DNA from: Scedosporium boydii
Taxonomy: Eukaryota > Ascomycota > Sordariomycetes > Microascales > Microascaceae
Direction: 5' to 3'
Length of the DNA stretch: 64,000 nt
Assembly: GCA_002221725.1 (NCBI GenBank)
Contig: NJFT01000011.1
Coordinates: forward strand, 62,001 to 126,000
Under the pieces are notes generated by a model that was not told the DNA's origin, ran no database searches, and saw only the letters and a program-made list of their open reading frames with translations. Shown here in pieces: positions 46,628-57,772 of this stretch (the stretch's first letter is position 1; every line of letters starts with the position of its first letter). A program made the position numbers and the translations under genes.

Positions 46628-48405
46628 GTCTAAAGCTGTCTTGATCGAGGACCCTGAAGAGAGTCCTCTTCGGTTCTGCAGGGTGGATATTTGTAGGAAT
46701 CAAGAGCGCTAGGAAGGCGCGAGAGGCTGACGAGGGCTCCTCCCTTGGTGCTTCCGAGCAACGAGAAACGAGAATAGGACACAGGCTAGACACGGTGATG
46801 CCTGATTCTGAGACCTGATCGGGTGGAATAGATCGATGGAAGTGAAAGGGCAGTCAAGGCTGCGAAGGCACGTCCTAGAAAGCCCTTCTGCCCCAACTCC
46901 CTTTCAATACTAAGCCACAGCCACACAAGTCGTGTCCCAAGGGTTGAGAGAGTAAGAGAAGGAGGGTCTGTGGACCCGGTGCGCCTCTTGTACCTGCGGT
47001 TCGAGGAGACTCGTGTAGCGATAGGAAGGAGCTGGATAAACGGAGGTAAAATGCATATGCACAAATGGCTGGTATCTTTGAGATCCGGACGGCGATTCGA
47101 GACTGAGGTTTTTTGTGTTCTCTGCTAGGTATTCTCTCGAGGCATAGTCGCGTGAACCTGTTTCTCCGCTGTCAGTTCGTCGGGTCTGTCTCGGATGTGA
47201 TGGGTGAGGTGATGGCAGATTCCCTACTATACTCTCAAAAATTCGATGTGTTTCAATTGCAAGGACTAGGCAGACGTAGAGAGGATGGATTCGGGCGGAT
47301 GGATGCCGGACGTAGAGAGATCGTGGTCGTGGGATTCTACTCAAGGCGGATAGTCGAGCAGCCCCGTCGTTGCTTGATGTCACTAGAAGTTGGGCGGTGG
47401 GTGGCGGCAGAAAATCTAATCCGTCGGAACAAGCACAAGTACTCTAACATTCCCCACCTCTTTCCCTCTCTTCCATCAACTCTCTTTCTATTGAATAAGT
47501 ACTTATTTGATTTCTATATTAATTTATTTTCAAATAATATATATATATATATATGTGTATTTTTTTTTTCATTAATCTTTTTCTTTTTCTTTTTTTTTTT
47601 TTTTTTGGCGGAAGGTTTTCGGCCGACTCCCAATTATTCGCAAGCAACATGGGAATTGATCGCCAACTTCCTGCTAAGACGCCTGCCCGTTAGTCGTGGC
47701 CGCCTGTGAATATTACCATGGTTGGTTGTTCCATCGCTTCGGCGAGGCTGTGTCGTAGGCAACAGACTGGAATGGTCGACCCAAGAAACGTCTTATTCTC
47801 TTCAGCAGGAATTCAACAAACCCTATATTATCATCATCAGGCCAGATATTCTCTCCGCAAACGAAGACGGCTTATCTACGCAAGATGTCGCCCGATGCCA
47901 CAGCACTGGAGGCTGCAGTCTCCAATGTGAGGATGTCGCGAGCATTTGAAGCCGTGAATCTCAGCGGAGCATAGTTGACTCAATGTATTGCCCATATCGA
48001 GCGGGAGATTCGCCAAACCTCGTGCCTCCTTTTGGCGGATACGGTCGCGGAGTGCAGAGGATGCCATCCATCGTGCGGCACAATGCGACGACGAAATACT
48101 AGAGAAATTGGAAGTAGACCAAGAGGCCAGCCATTACGGGCACCTCCACTGGATTGCAAGTTTGGGACAAGAGGGAGTTAAGCATTGCTCCCAGGTGTAG
48201 GTGCTGCTGTATAAGAAGGGCTACTGACAAGTGAGGCACAAGGCAGCTTAGCTACGCGGCATGCAGGAACTGTTGAAGCATAAAATAAACCATAACTAGG
48301 AAAGTGGCGGCACGCCTCACTTTCAATGCGACCAGCGCTTCAAAGGACTTGTAACGCCAAAGGGGAACAGACGCGCAAAATGCATTAGCCTAGGCGGCGG
48401 CGTAG
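46628..48405. other. Intergenic, SIZ upstream / kinase-like downstream
   Basis: This 1.8-kb tract contains the promoter side of the SUMO ligase gene, a TA microsatellite at about 47,535-47,556, T-rich runs at about 47,560-47,606 and a possible gene remnant at 47,885-48,200 (listed separately). No intact gene is supported. Confidence 0.55.
47885..48200 (+). pseudogene. Possible gene remnant with ankyrin-like segment
   Basis: Two adjacent frames read like protein. The first starts at an ATG (MSPDATALEAAVSNVRMSRAF) and ends at a TAG after about 28 codons. A second frame from about 47,988 reads RIRSRSAEDAIHRAAQCDDE and then HYGHLHWIASLGQEGVK, which resembles one degenerate ankyrin repeat. A frameshift or a lost intron between them would join the two. 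The similarity is weak and rests on one repeat, so this could also be chance sequence. Confidence 0.25.
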
Positions 48406-49698
48406 CTAACTGTTCTGACCATCTGAGCCCACACACTCCTTCCTACGCGCAAACTGACCATTTGCGAACACGCGATCCCCATTCCTAAGCTTGTTTTGCG
48501 CAGGGCGTTGCCAATTCAGAATTCCGATACCTTTCTCTCGATCGCAGCGGCGCATGTTACACAGGCGGACCCCTCGTACAACGTTGGGCTCCCCGTGCGG
48601 GTCCCCGAATATCTCGTCCGTCGGGGGCGGATTCGGGAAAGATGGCCAGTCAATATACTCGGGTGCCTCTGTATAAATAGCAATCTGTTTCCCTCCCCGT
48701 CTCTTCTTCACCCACTCGTTTAATACCGAGCGGTATTCCGAAACGGGATGGTCAAGTTTGACATCGGGATGCTGTACCCATTCCTCTAGCCCCATTACAT
48801 CATCTAGGTTTTGCAGATCGCAACGAACCGACTGGAAATGCGTGTCGCGGGTGATGATTTCGTAAAGAGTAAAGATAACACCTTTTACGTCGTCTCGGTC
48901 CTTTATGTACCCGAGGCCACCGTTGATAGGGACACCGATCCGGCCACTCCAATTAAAGTCGAACAACATGAGGTCGTCTGTCTCCGGGTTGACAAGGAGA
49001 TTCCGCGCAGCGACGTCCTGGTGGGCAATGCCGTACTTGAGATTCAAGTCGTCGATGACGAGAGTCAACTGCCGGAGCCAGTCCAGCTTAAACACACGCT
49101 CCGTGTTTTCCCAAATCGTGCCTCCAGGGATGTAAAGGCTCGTAAATCCGACGACCCCCCCTCGAAGTTCGTCTAGCACAAGCCTATCAATGGGCACAAT
49201 GTTTGGATGCAAGGGGAGGCGCATCCACAAGTTCATTTCATGCCACCGCCTGTGGATGAACTGGAAGATGAAGTAGTACTTGAAGACTACCTTTTTCTCG
49301 GCTGCGTAGGCGCATAACCTATACGAAACAAGGTCGACATTTGGGCCAAATCGATCCAACTCGAGGAGATCAGAGCGGATCACAGTCTTGACATGGTCAG
49401 GGGCCTGAATCGCCCCTAGCGGAGGATGGTACTCGCAGATAGTCTCATCGTCTTCGGGATTAGTGGAGACCGAGGTCAATTCACCGTCCGGCGAAAGATG
49501 GATGGCATATACATCGGGAGCAAGAGCGTCGATATGCTTCTTGAGGTGTTCGATAGCAAGATCTTCACTCTCCTGTTCCTCGTCCATTGTCACAGCAATG
49601 ATGCGTCGCTGATCCCAGTCGAGGATATGCCATGTGCTTGGTCCCCCGGGGCAAATGCCGCCGCCAGGTGCGAAATATCTCCACTCCTCGTCGATCAT
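48406..49698 (-). CDS. Orphan protein kinase-like protein (HQD/DFN)
   Basis: This gene encodes a protein with a kinase fold of the kind often found in expanded orphan families of Sordariomycetes; I recognise no named subfamily. The frame is open from 49869, but I place the start at the ATG at 49698 (MIDEEWRYFAPGGGICPGG) because the upstream 57 codons read like leader; the total is then 430 residues, or 487 from the first ATG. Counting from the longer form, motifs are VVFKYYF with a candidate ATP-binding Lys197, PLHPNIVPIDRLV, HQDVAARNLLV (His283, Gln284, Asp285, Asn290) in place of HRD, and LFDFNWSGR (Asp304, Asn306) in place of DFG. The catalytic Asp, Asn and metal-binding Asp are all present, so activity is possible. 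The substrate is unknown. It is divergent from the LLPH-like gene. Confidence 0.82.
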   Translation of the reverse strand: MIDEEWRYFAPGGGICPGGPSTWHILDWDQRRIIAVTMDEEQESEDLAIEHLKKHIDALAPDVYAIHLSPDGELTSVSTNPEDDETICEYHPPLGAIQAPDHVKTVIRSDLLELDRFGPNVDLVSYRLCAYAAEKKVVFKYYFIFQFIHRRWHEMNLWMRLPLHPNIVPIDRLVLDELRGGVVGFTSLYIPGGTIWENTERVFKLDWLRQLTLVIDDLNLKYGIAHQDVAARNLLVNPETDDLMLFDFNWSGRIGVPINGGLGYIKDRDDVKGVIFTLYEIITRDTHFQSVRCDLQNLDDVMGLEEWVQHPDVKLDHPVSEYRSVLNEWVKKRRGGKQIAIYTEAPEYIDWPSFPNPPPTDEIFGDPHGEPNVVRGVRLCNMRRCDREKGIGILNWQRPAQNKLRNGDRVFANGQFARRKECVGSDGQNS

Positions 49699-49869
49699 GT
49701 CTGTCCCTTTCGCTGTTTGGAATATTATGGTCAAGGGAACGAAGAAATGTGAGGGCCAGTTGGAAGGAGGGCGTAGCAAGGAACGGCAAACGAAGAGAGT
49801 GCAGGTGTGATCAATAGATTGTTTTCCGTGATCTAGAGAGATATTGAGGAGGGAAGGACGCGGGAGCAT

Positions 49870-50535
49870 TTGTGAAAGGACAATTGTAAGTCTTCCTCCA
49901 GGGATTCTACTATAGATATATTTGCTGGCGAAGGGCTGGCCTCCTCCCTCTTCACCTTACCAACCCCTGGATCTCATCATGATGGGGTTACACGGCATTG
50001 GAATTGCTTGCTTGGGAGTCGGCGTTTAGGCGTGCCCATGTCCCTGGTTGGCTCAGCTATTATTAGTGTCCATCCTCTCCCTCCTCTTGCCGCCGACATA
50101 AATGCTAATTGCTGGAATTGCAATGGCTGTATTGAACTCGACTGAATACTTGAGGTGTTTCGGGCCTTTATGAAGTTAAGAGTGGCAGGAGTGGGAGACC
50201 ATTCTTTTTCGATGTTGAAGCTGAAGGTGTCAAGTGGCACGCTAAATCCCAACCAGTCGAACTTCTAGTACAACCACCAAAATGTACAACGAGACTGTAA
50301 CATTTGTACCCAGAAATTATTTTTGCCCCACCATCGATTCTTCACTTTTTTTCACTTCAAACATCAATCAATGGTGGGCCATCTCGACAACGACAAGAAG
50401 TCTGCTCGGAACAACAAGACAACCAACGAATTCTGAGAAGATCGATCGAGTATCGATATTCTCGATTACCTCCGTTGGCCTCTCCAGCCGACCCCTTCAT
50501 CTGCGTATCGAATATTAAGTCACCAAACAGCAAGA
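49870..50535. other. Divergent intergenic region
   Basis: This is the shared upstream region of the kinase-like gene and the LLPH-like gene. The side near 50,500 carries a CT-rich leader before the ATG. No gene is seen. Confidence 0.55.
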
Positions 50536-51055
50536 ATGGCGAAGAGTCTCAGATCCAGTTCCAGGAAAACCAACAACCAGCGGCTGAAGTCCAATGTCTT
50601 CGGTCCCGCTGAGTCGGCGAGGCTGGAACGCCTGTCCGCCAAGTTGATGGAACTCGCGAGCCAACCGAAGCCTCAGAAGGATACGGAAATGAAGGCGGAT
50701 GATCTCGAATCAAATGGTTTGTTTTGCGAACCTCTGGGAATCTTCATGGTGTCTCGGCCTAACTCTTCTTCTCATCTCATCTAGACGGAGACGATTCAAA
50801 GCAAGTTGAGGAAGCTACGGGTAAGTTGTGGCCCAAGTGAGCAGTCTGTGAGGCCTCATAGGCTTTTGAAACATGCTCTGTATTGTGTGGTATTGTGGTA
50901 TTAACTTTTTCCCCCCAGAAATAGATGTCGACGGTGCCGCGAACAAGGCGGAAGTACGGCGGACAGCCAAGAAGTTGCTGAAGCTCAAGAAGCGGCGCAA
51001 GTCCAGCATTGTGTTCCCCAAGTACGGCGACAGGAAGGTGAAGGGCAGAAAATGA
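50536..51055 (+). CDS. LLPH/DUF2423-type ribosome biogenesis protein
   Basis: This is a small basic protein of the family of yeast YBL028C and animal LLPH, linked to the nucleolus and to 60S subunit assembly. Three exons (50536-50716, 50785-50820, 50919-51055) give 117 residues with matching phases. The start MAKSLRSSSRKTNNQ is the family signature (MAKSLRS followed by basic residues). The middle is acidic and variable (DLESNDGDDSKQVEEATE). The C-terminal half is Lys/Arg-rich, with AEVRRTAKKLLKLKKRRKSS and the end IVFPKYGDRKVKGRK. The second exon is only 36 nt. Its role fits the nearby NOP4 and eL28 genes only loosely, since fungal neighbours need not work together. Confidence 0.9.
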
Positions 51056-51861
51056 AGGGGGCGATGTGGTCTATCATTTCTTTGGCGTTCTTCTTGAGTA
51101 TCATGGTTTTGTTTTTTTCTCTCTCTATCAAAGCTTGTGGTGTCGACTTTTGCGGCAGGGTATGGGAAGGACGGTTCAGCAAAAAAAACTAGGCTAGAGT
51201 ATTTTGATAGTTTCCTTCTCACGATGAAATATATATTCTCACGACCTGCAAACCACTTGATGAACGGTTTTTGTGTGAGCTCAGGATCATCTCATATTGA
51301 TCTGAAGTTCTGAAATTCTGCCAGGTAAATCCTCACCGACATCAATTTGGTCAATAGTTTGCGCAGCCGTGTGCGGTAAGCGGACGCCCAAGGGTGTGCT
51401 CAGCAGTGCTGACAGGGACCCCGCGCTACACCATAGCCCAGGCGAGGCGCACTCAATCTGAGCTCGCTCTGCACACCAAGCTCCCTAATAAACGTCGATC
51501 CCATTCGAAGTGTCAAACCCAACGCACCCCGAGAATCCCAACGCTCTGTCTTAATTCGAAAGTACCGACCCTTCTGTATATATTCAAACTCTTCACGAAC
51601 TCAGAACCTCGTCCAGAAAACCCCTCGAATTCGACGGGTTCCATCGATACCCCTTGAGACTGCCAGAGCGGCGCAGAGAATACGCGCTCCCATCCGACTC
51701 GACTCTCTCGAAACTATCGTACTCTATCTAGAACAACGAACGACGACGGATCAAACTAGGCGCGGACCCTTCGCCCATCTCCGTACACCACCAACCCTTC
51801 GGGCCTACCCTCAGGCCACGAGTCCCAAACCCCCAACTGCGACCCCTAGCCTCCCAGACAA
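51056..51861. other. Intergenic, upstream of TRS33
   Basis: No gene is seen. A long C-rich leader without G-runs (about 51,600-51,860) precedes the TRS33 start and may be its 5' untranslated region. Confidence 0.55.
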
Positions 51862-52838
51862 ATGTCCTTTGGCACGACCGTCATGCCTCCCTACAACTCC
51901 ACCGACCCAACCGCCACCTTCCTCAACGTCTCCTGCTTTGACTTCCTCCTCATAGAACTAGTCCCCCTCGCATACCGGATTACCAATGAACTCGAACCCG
52001 AGCCTGAATCTTCGTCTAACGGCGACGCCTCGAGCAGTTCTCCTGCCGAGCGGAGACTAGACGAGGAGGAGAAGAGGGAAGCGGCGGCGTACAGGCTAGA
52101 TATGTTAGGGTATCGCGTGGGACAGGGTATTGTCGAGAGGTTAGTTATACTTAGGGTGGTCGGATGCGTCTAGATCCTTGCTCGAAAGCCCATATACCAC
52201 CATGTAGGACCGGTCCTTTGGGACAGGCGTGGACTCCTGTGGCAGCAATAGCTCTCGAAGAAGGAGGGAATCCCCTTTTTTCATACCTTGCAACATGCTC
52301 ACATCTCCTTCACCTAGGTTCGCGCGAGATCGGCCACGCTTCAACGACACCCTAGACGTCATAAAGTTCATATGCAAAGACCTCTGGTCCCTCGTCTTCA
52401 GGAAGCAGATCGACAACCTAAAAACGAATCACAGCGTATGCCTTCCCTCCCAGCCTTGGTCCATCTTGTGGACCATCTCAACCTATGTACCTGACTACTA
52501 ACTATCGTCCGATTCTCCAAAAAATAGGGCGTCTTCGTTCTCACAGACAACTCCTTCAGACCATTATCACGCATGAGCACCGAAGCCGGCGGCCAAGCCG
52601 TCGTCCGAGCCGCACCAGTACGTTTACATCACCCTGCAATCTTCTCCCAAGTCTATAACTTTCCGCGATTCTTTCACATGGGGAATACACGGCTAATCAT
52701 CTATAGTTCCTATTAATTCATTGCGGGATAATACGCGGCGCCCTCGCCGCAATGGGGATAAACGCCAGGGTCCATACAGAAGACAGTGAATTGCCCGCGG
52801 CTATCTTCCGCATCATCACGCTGCCCCAAAAATCGTAG
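51862..52838 (+). CDS. TRS33: TRAPP complex subunit Trs33 (TRAPPC6)
   Basis: Trs33/TRAPPC6 is a core subunit of the TRAPP tethering complexes, which act as exchange factors for Ypt1-type Rab GTPases on ER-to-Golgi and Golgi membranes. Four exons (51862-52139, 52318-52435, 52528-52617, 52707-52838) give 205 residues. The Bet3-like fold is visible as helix [17 protein letters not shown], then [23 protein letters not shown], the family core [20 protein letters not shown], the strand pair [13 protein letters not shown], and the C-terminal helix [18 protein letters not shown] with [16 protein letters not shown] Ser/Glu-rich insertion (about residues 48-75) between the first helices is longer than in yeast. 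The gene is convergent with malate dehydrogenase. Confidence 0.93.
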
Positions 52839-53344
52839 CACGAGGAATCTGGGCCATCCCATAGCATCTCTTTCACTCTTACGCCCTCTCCGAAACGCAT
52901 CGGCCAGGGCCCTCTGCCGGGGAACGAGGGGCCGTGGGTAGAGTTACCGCTGTCACTAGCATAGACTTGACCATTGCATTGCATTGATGTACCCGCAGAT
53001 GATTACATGATCTTCAATTCTCGATAGTATTTCATGTTCTATGGAACCCAGCACCATCTTTTCTGCATCAACTCCGTCGCATAAAGTCATGGCTCATACC
53101 CAATGGCCCTCTTGAATGACCATCCTCCCTCCAGCATTCGAGATCAGTCTTGAATCACAGCCTATGACAAGAAGGATAACAAATCAGCCACTCAGTCAGA
53201 TAAAAAAAATCATCATTCATTTGTTTTTTTGGTCTTGATCTTTGCTTCATCTACTACCATGCGGCTATATCTATCCGCTCGACGTCTGTCCGGTAACGCA
53301 CGATTCTGCCTTGTTTCAAAAAATCACTTTTAGGTAGGGGTTAT
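52839..53344. other. Convergent intergenic tract, TRS33 / MDH
   Basis: This tract holds the 3' flanks of two convergent genes. No gene, motif copy or repeat is seen. Confidence 0.6.
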
Positions 53345-54744
53345 TCACTTTTGAGGGGGGTTCTTGACAAAGTTGACACCCTTCTCGATGTTTCCCTTGA
53401 GTCCGGTAATGGCGGCCTCCAACAGCTTCTTCTCCTTATCAGTGAGGTCGCCGAGGATGTCGACAGCCTTCTCAGCACCGTTGACCTGTCCGATAGTTAG
53501 TAAAACCATTCTCGGTCCACTAAGGGGGAGGGCCACAACTTACGCCGAGCTCGATAGGGACGGAGAAGAACTCGGTGCCAGTCTTCTCGGCGATGGCGGC
53601 ACCGCCGGGGACGCCGGGGAGGTAGACGAAGCTGGGCTCGACGAGACCCTTCTCTCCCTTGGCGGCCTTGATGACCTTCTCGGCGAATCTTGGCAAGAGT
53701 TAGTGGGAAATGTATTAAGAGCAGTGTGTTATCTGAGGGGGGGAGCCTACCGGAAGCCGGCGTAGGCCATAGAAAGGGTGGCGGAGCCGAGGCCGTTCTT
53801 GGCCTGGACGACCTCGTCACCACCGAACTGGACGCGCTTGACGAGAGCCTCGTACTTCTCGTCGGGAATGGTGACGGAGGGGGTAACCTGGCTGAAGAGG
53901 GGGACAATGGTCTCGCCGGAGTGGCCGCCAATGACGGGGACGGTCAGCTCAGAAGTAGCCTTGCCGGTGATCTCGGCGACGAAAGTCTCGGCACGGACGA
54001 TATCGAGGGTGGTGACACCGAAGAGGCGCTGGGGGTTGAAGACACCCTTAGCCTTGAGGACCTCGGCAGAGATGGGGACGGTCGAGTTGACGGGGTTGGA
54101 GATAACGAGGATGAAGGCGTTAGGAGCAACCTCAGCGGCAACCTCGATGAGGCCCTTGACAATACCGGCGTTGATGTTGAAAAGGTCGTCACGGGTCATA
54201 CCGGGCTTGCCTAATCAGCCTCGGGTTAGTAGGACGGCTCAGTCGTCGGCACTCAATGTCTCCACCCCACCACAGGCGCTAAAGTACGATAATATGGCTC
54301 AACTTACGGGGAATGCCGGCAGGGATGACAATGATGTCAGCGTCCTTGAAGGCAACCTTGGCACCATCATCGGCAGGAAGAAGGCCAGAGATCTTGGCCT
54401 TGGAGGAGATGTGGGAAAGGTCAGCAGCAACACCGGGGGTGTTGACAACATCGTAGAGAGCGAGCTCATCAACGAGGGGGGAGAGCTTGAGGAGGAGAGA
54501 GAGGGGCTAGAAATGGATTTGAATAAGTATCATGTCCACAATACAAGACAAAGAGCTCTGTTTCTAGCTCTTGCGGGGGTGGGGGGAGAACAAACCTGGC
54601 CAATGCCACCGGAGGCACCAGCAACGACTGCGCAGAGCTCGTTAGCAAGCAGGCCACGATGATCAAAGGAGCTAGGTGCTGGCGAGCTATTTAGATGAGG
54701 GGTGAGGGTTAGGGCTTACCGGCCTTGATCTTCTTGTCAGACAT
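53345..54744 (-). CDS. Malate dehydrogenase, cytosolic form
   Basis: This NAD-dependent enzyme interconverts malate and oxaloacetate. Six exons (54744-54720, 54627-54596, 54506-54308, 54210-53751, 53688-53544, 53485-53345) give 333 residues. The first two coding exons are just 25 and 32 nt. Motifs: NAD-binding [36 protein letters not shown], the substrate-binding Arg in [28 protein letters not shown], and the catalytic His in [15 protein letters not shown]. The protein begins [12 protein letters not shown], without a mitochondrial presequence, and ends FVKNPPQK, without a PTS1 signal, which points to the cytosolic enzyme. Many filamentous fungi have a second, mitochondrial gene elsewhere. Confidence 0.96.
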
Positions 54745-56965
54745 GATGATGGTGGGTTGTTGAGAGAATTGAAGAGTTTCTTAGATGGAGAAGATGGAAC
54801 AGGATCAGTTCAAACAGAAGTTGACTGAGATCAGGTTATTTATGGGGAGAGAGAGGAAAGAGGTTTGGGAGAAGACAAGGTGCACGACGAGGGGTTGCAA
54901 GGTTTCAAATCCGACGGGCATGAGCGATGGAGGGGCAGACCTTGGACCTTGTTGAAAGGTACGAGAGTACTCGGAGACCCGGGTACAATTACGAAGTATT
55001 GATACAATTGCAGACTACAAATCGTGCTTGTAGTGGGGAGGGAATGATTCAATTGGATAATAGTGGTGACTGGACAAAGTGGTTGAGGAAGGTGCGCGGA
55101 AGTCCCTCGTCGCCCCCCGACTACCGGTGATTGAAGGCGTAACGGGTTTAGTCCGCGAAGACAAGAGAGATCCCAACCACATTAAACGGAAGCCAATTTT
55201 AACTATCCACAGAGCATCAATCGAATTCAATTACTACTGCTCTATGATAACAACAACCCCTTGCGCATTTGGGGATGCTGGACGCTGGACGCTGCCGGAG
55301 CTTGAGTCTACTTCGTTCCTTGCTGCCTTTCTCCAAAGTGGGGTGGACAGGCAATGTCAATCTGGAGCTGGCAAATGCTGTCGTGATTTACCCCTCCATC
55401 TGCTCCATCTGCCCCTCCAACACGGATCATAGCTCCCCAAAACACGCTGTTACCGCGCATTACCTCGGAAACAGCTGAAGACAAGAAGTCTAGTTCCGAG
55501 CATGGCGTTTGATAATAAAGCCTCGATTGATTGCTAACCAGCAATCAGCAGCATGTGGATACATCAATTGATGCCCCTTCCCGAAAACACCAAGGAACTT
55601 CGCAGCCGCGTCTTTTTCGTCCATCTTCGACTTCTTCCGGGAGTCCAAATTTCCAACAATTGAAGTCAATGTCGTGACAAACAATTGAACCTTTTGAGGT
55701 GGGGTCAAACAAAAACTACGAAGTACACCAGAAACAAAACATTACAATTACCAGTCTCGTAATACTACAATTGTACTGAACGCTGGATTTTATCCAGAAA
55801 TTCAAACTTCATGGTTCAGCTCAAACACCTCATACGTAAGAAAAATACCTTCAATTGTAATAGCATTGAACGGCCTGCGAGGCCGGAGAGATCAACTTAC
55901 ACCTCTAGCTGGGAGATCGTCAAGATTGAGACTGAACCGACCTGGTGGTTTATCGATCCCCCCACCATCATGCCTCCCGTTTCCCCCTTGTCAAGGGATG
56001 GGGGTGACGGATTCGAGGCTGTAAAAGGCGAAGTGAATGTGAAATGTGCAGAGGGGTTGTCGGTCCTAGCGTATCTCTTCTCACCTGACTTCCAGAATTT
56101 TCCCAGCAAGGAAAGATAACGTGCGTGAAGGGTTGGGTGCTAGCGGGTTTTCTGTCCGGGACACTGCAGAAGCTGATCGTACTTCGTAAGCTTGTTTGTA
56201 CGAAGTCTGTCTATTCCCACTGCTTTTTCTCCTTCTTTGATACCGATGACCTAGCACTCACTCATTTGCTATCCTGAACCGCCCATGGACCTAACGAATT
56301 CTCGTTGGGAAGCTTGGTGAGATTCCTCGCGTACGAACGGCTCGATATTGAATTGGAGAATGCCTCTGGCAAGGCAGCAAGGTTCCCAGCCCCTAGGACG
56401 TTATCCATGCTGTTACAGCTGCCCACGAGGGCTTGATGCAGGTATATTTTGCCGGAGCGGTCCACGGCTGCACGAGGACGAGCTTGGACGAGCCCAGACC
56501 ACAGCGACGATGACCCCTCATCTGAAGGTCCCAGAAGACTGAATGGATAGTGAATTCATTGTAATACCAGCGTTCCGCGCTCGGGTCAATATCGCTTAGT
56601 TACCACATCACCGGAATACAACTCACGCATGATACAATTCCATGCTTGAGCTTCAGCAAAGATACGTGAAGTCAATTTACATAGCGACTTCGTAAGCTCG
56701 TGTTGGCGGGGGCCAGGGCGAGGGGCACAATGGCTCGTCACATTGCCAACCACCGCAGCTGCTGGCATAGTTGGAGATGGAGAGAAAACAAGATATGCGG
56801 AAAAGAATTGGTCGGTGAACTTGGTATTGTTCATGTTAACGCCAGTTTCTACATTGTGCTCCCATGTCCTTCCGAAGGCACACTTCGAAACAATTTTTCG
56901 CTTTCCCCCTCCCTTTTGTCGCCCAATTGCCAATCATTTCAGAACATCATATATCCTTGCTGTCT
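54745..56965. other. Intergenic, MDH upstream / eL28 downstream
   Basis: This 2.2-kb tract has exact motif copies at 54990, 55717 and 56180 and variants at 56199 and near 56,690. A frame of 102 codons at 55811-56119 (start MVQLKHLIRKK) has a plausible ATG but no recognised features, and I do not call it. Confidence 0.55.
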
Positions 56966-57772
56966 TTACGCAGACTGAGCCTGCTGCGCCTTCTTTCCCC
57001 TCAACTTCTTCTCCGGCTCGGGCTTCTCGGGGAGCTGCGATCGTCGGATGGCGCTTACACGCTGGACGGCAGCCTCGCGGAGGTCGCCACGGTATCCCCT
57101 CTTCGCCGCAAGACCAGCGACGGCCTTGTAAGCCCTATTTACGAAACTGCAATCAGCATTGCTCAAATCAAAATCAAGGAAGCGGATGGTTCCGTCGCAT
57201 GTTGGGTGCTGGATGGGGATCGCGCATACTTTCGGTTGGACTTGGCGTCACCGAAGACGGTGGAGGTGTAGGAAGCAGAGGGCTTGTTGATGCTGCCGGC
57301 GTTCTTGCTGACGACGGTAACGCCACGCTTGCCGCTGGCGTTGATGCCAATGGCCTAAATTGACTTCATCAGTAATCCGTTCCTTCTTTCGGGGACTTTC
57401 TTTCGTCGAGGCGACTGTTCGGGGGGGCTCGAGTTATCGTACCTTGTCGTTCACGAAACCGGCATACTATCCAGAGACAAAAAGATGTTAGTTTTCCCGC
57501 TCTCTTCCGAGCCCAGCCTTATTCTACCGATATTTCTCGTACCTTTCGAGAGTGGACGTTGGTGAGGTTAAGAGGATCCCGGGAGAACTGGGGAGAGCCG
57601 TTGGTCTTCCTCTTGACGAGGTACTTGTTCTGGCTGCCTGTAGGATTTTCGTTTCGTCGTCAGCGAAATTTCGTCTCTTTCATTGCTGATTTCGAGGTCT
57701 AGTTGGAATTTGGCAGAGATTTCACTCACGGACAACCTCCCAGATGAGATCAGCAGATACGTTGGACGACAT
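56966..57772 (-). CDS. RPL28: 60S ribosomal protein eL28
   Basis: This is the eukaryote-specific large-subunit protein eL28 (the family of animal RPL28; not yeast uL15, which was also once named L28). Five exons (57772-57730, 57637-57543, 57466-57443, 57354-57230, 57134-56966) give 151 residues. The start MSSNVSADLIWEVVRSQNKYLVKRK aligns with the animal N-terminus. The third exon is 24 nt and encodes YAGFVNDK, matching the family's conserved YNGLIHRK-like segment. Next come GKRGVTVVSKNAGSINKPS, SYTSTVFGDAKSNRKAYKAV and YRGDLREAAVQRVSAIRRSQ, and a basic tail ending KKAQQAQSA. High intron density near the 5' end is normal for fungal ribosomal protein genes. It is divergent from the UPF0357 gene. 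Confidence 0.95.

Noticed and set aside
55811..56119. 102-codon frame starting MVQLKHLIRKK
   Set aside because: The start looks plausible, but no family is recognised, and the sequence drifts into Pro/Asp-rich text. It is too weak to call.
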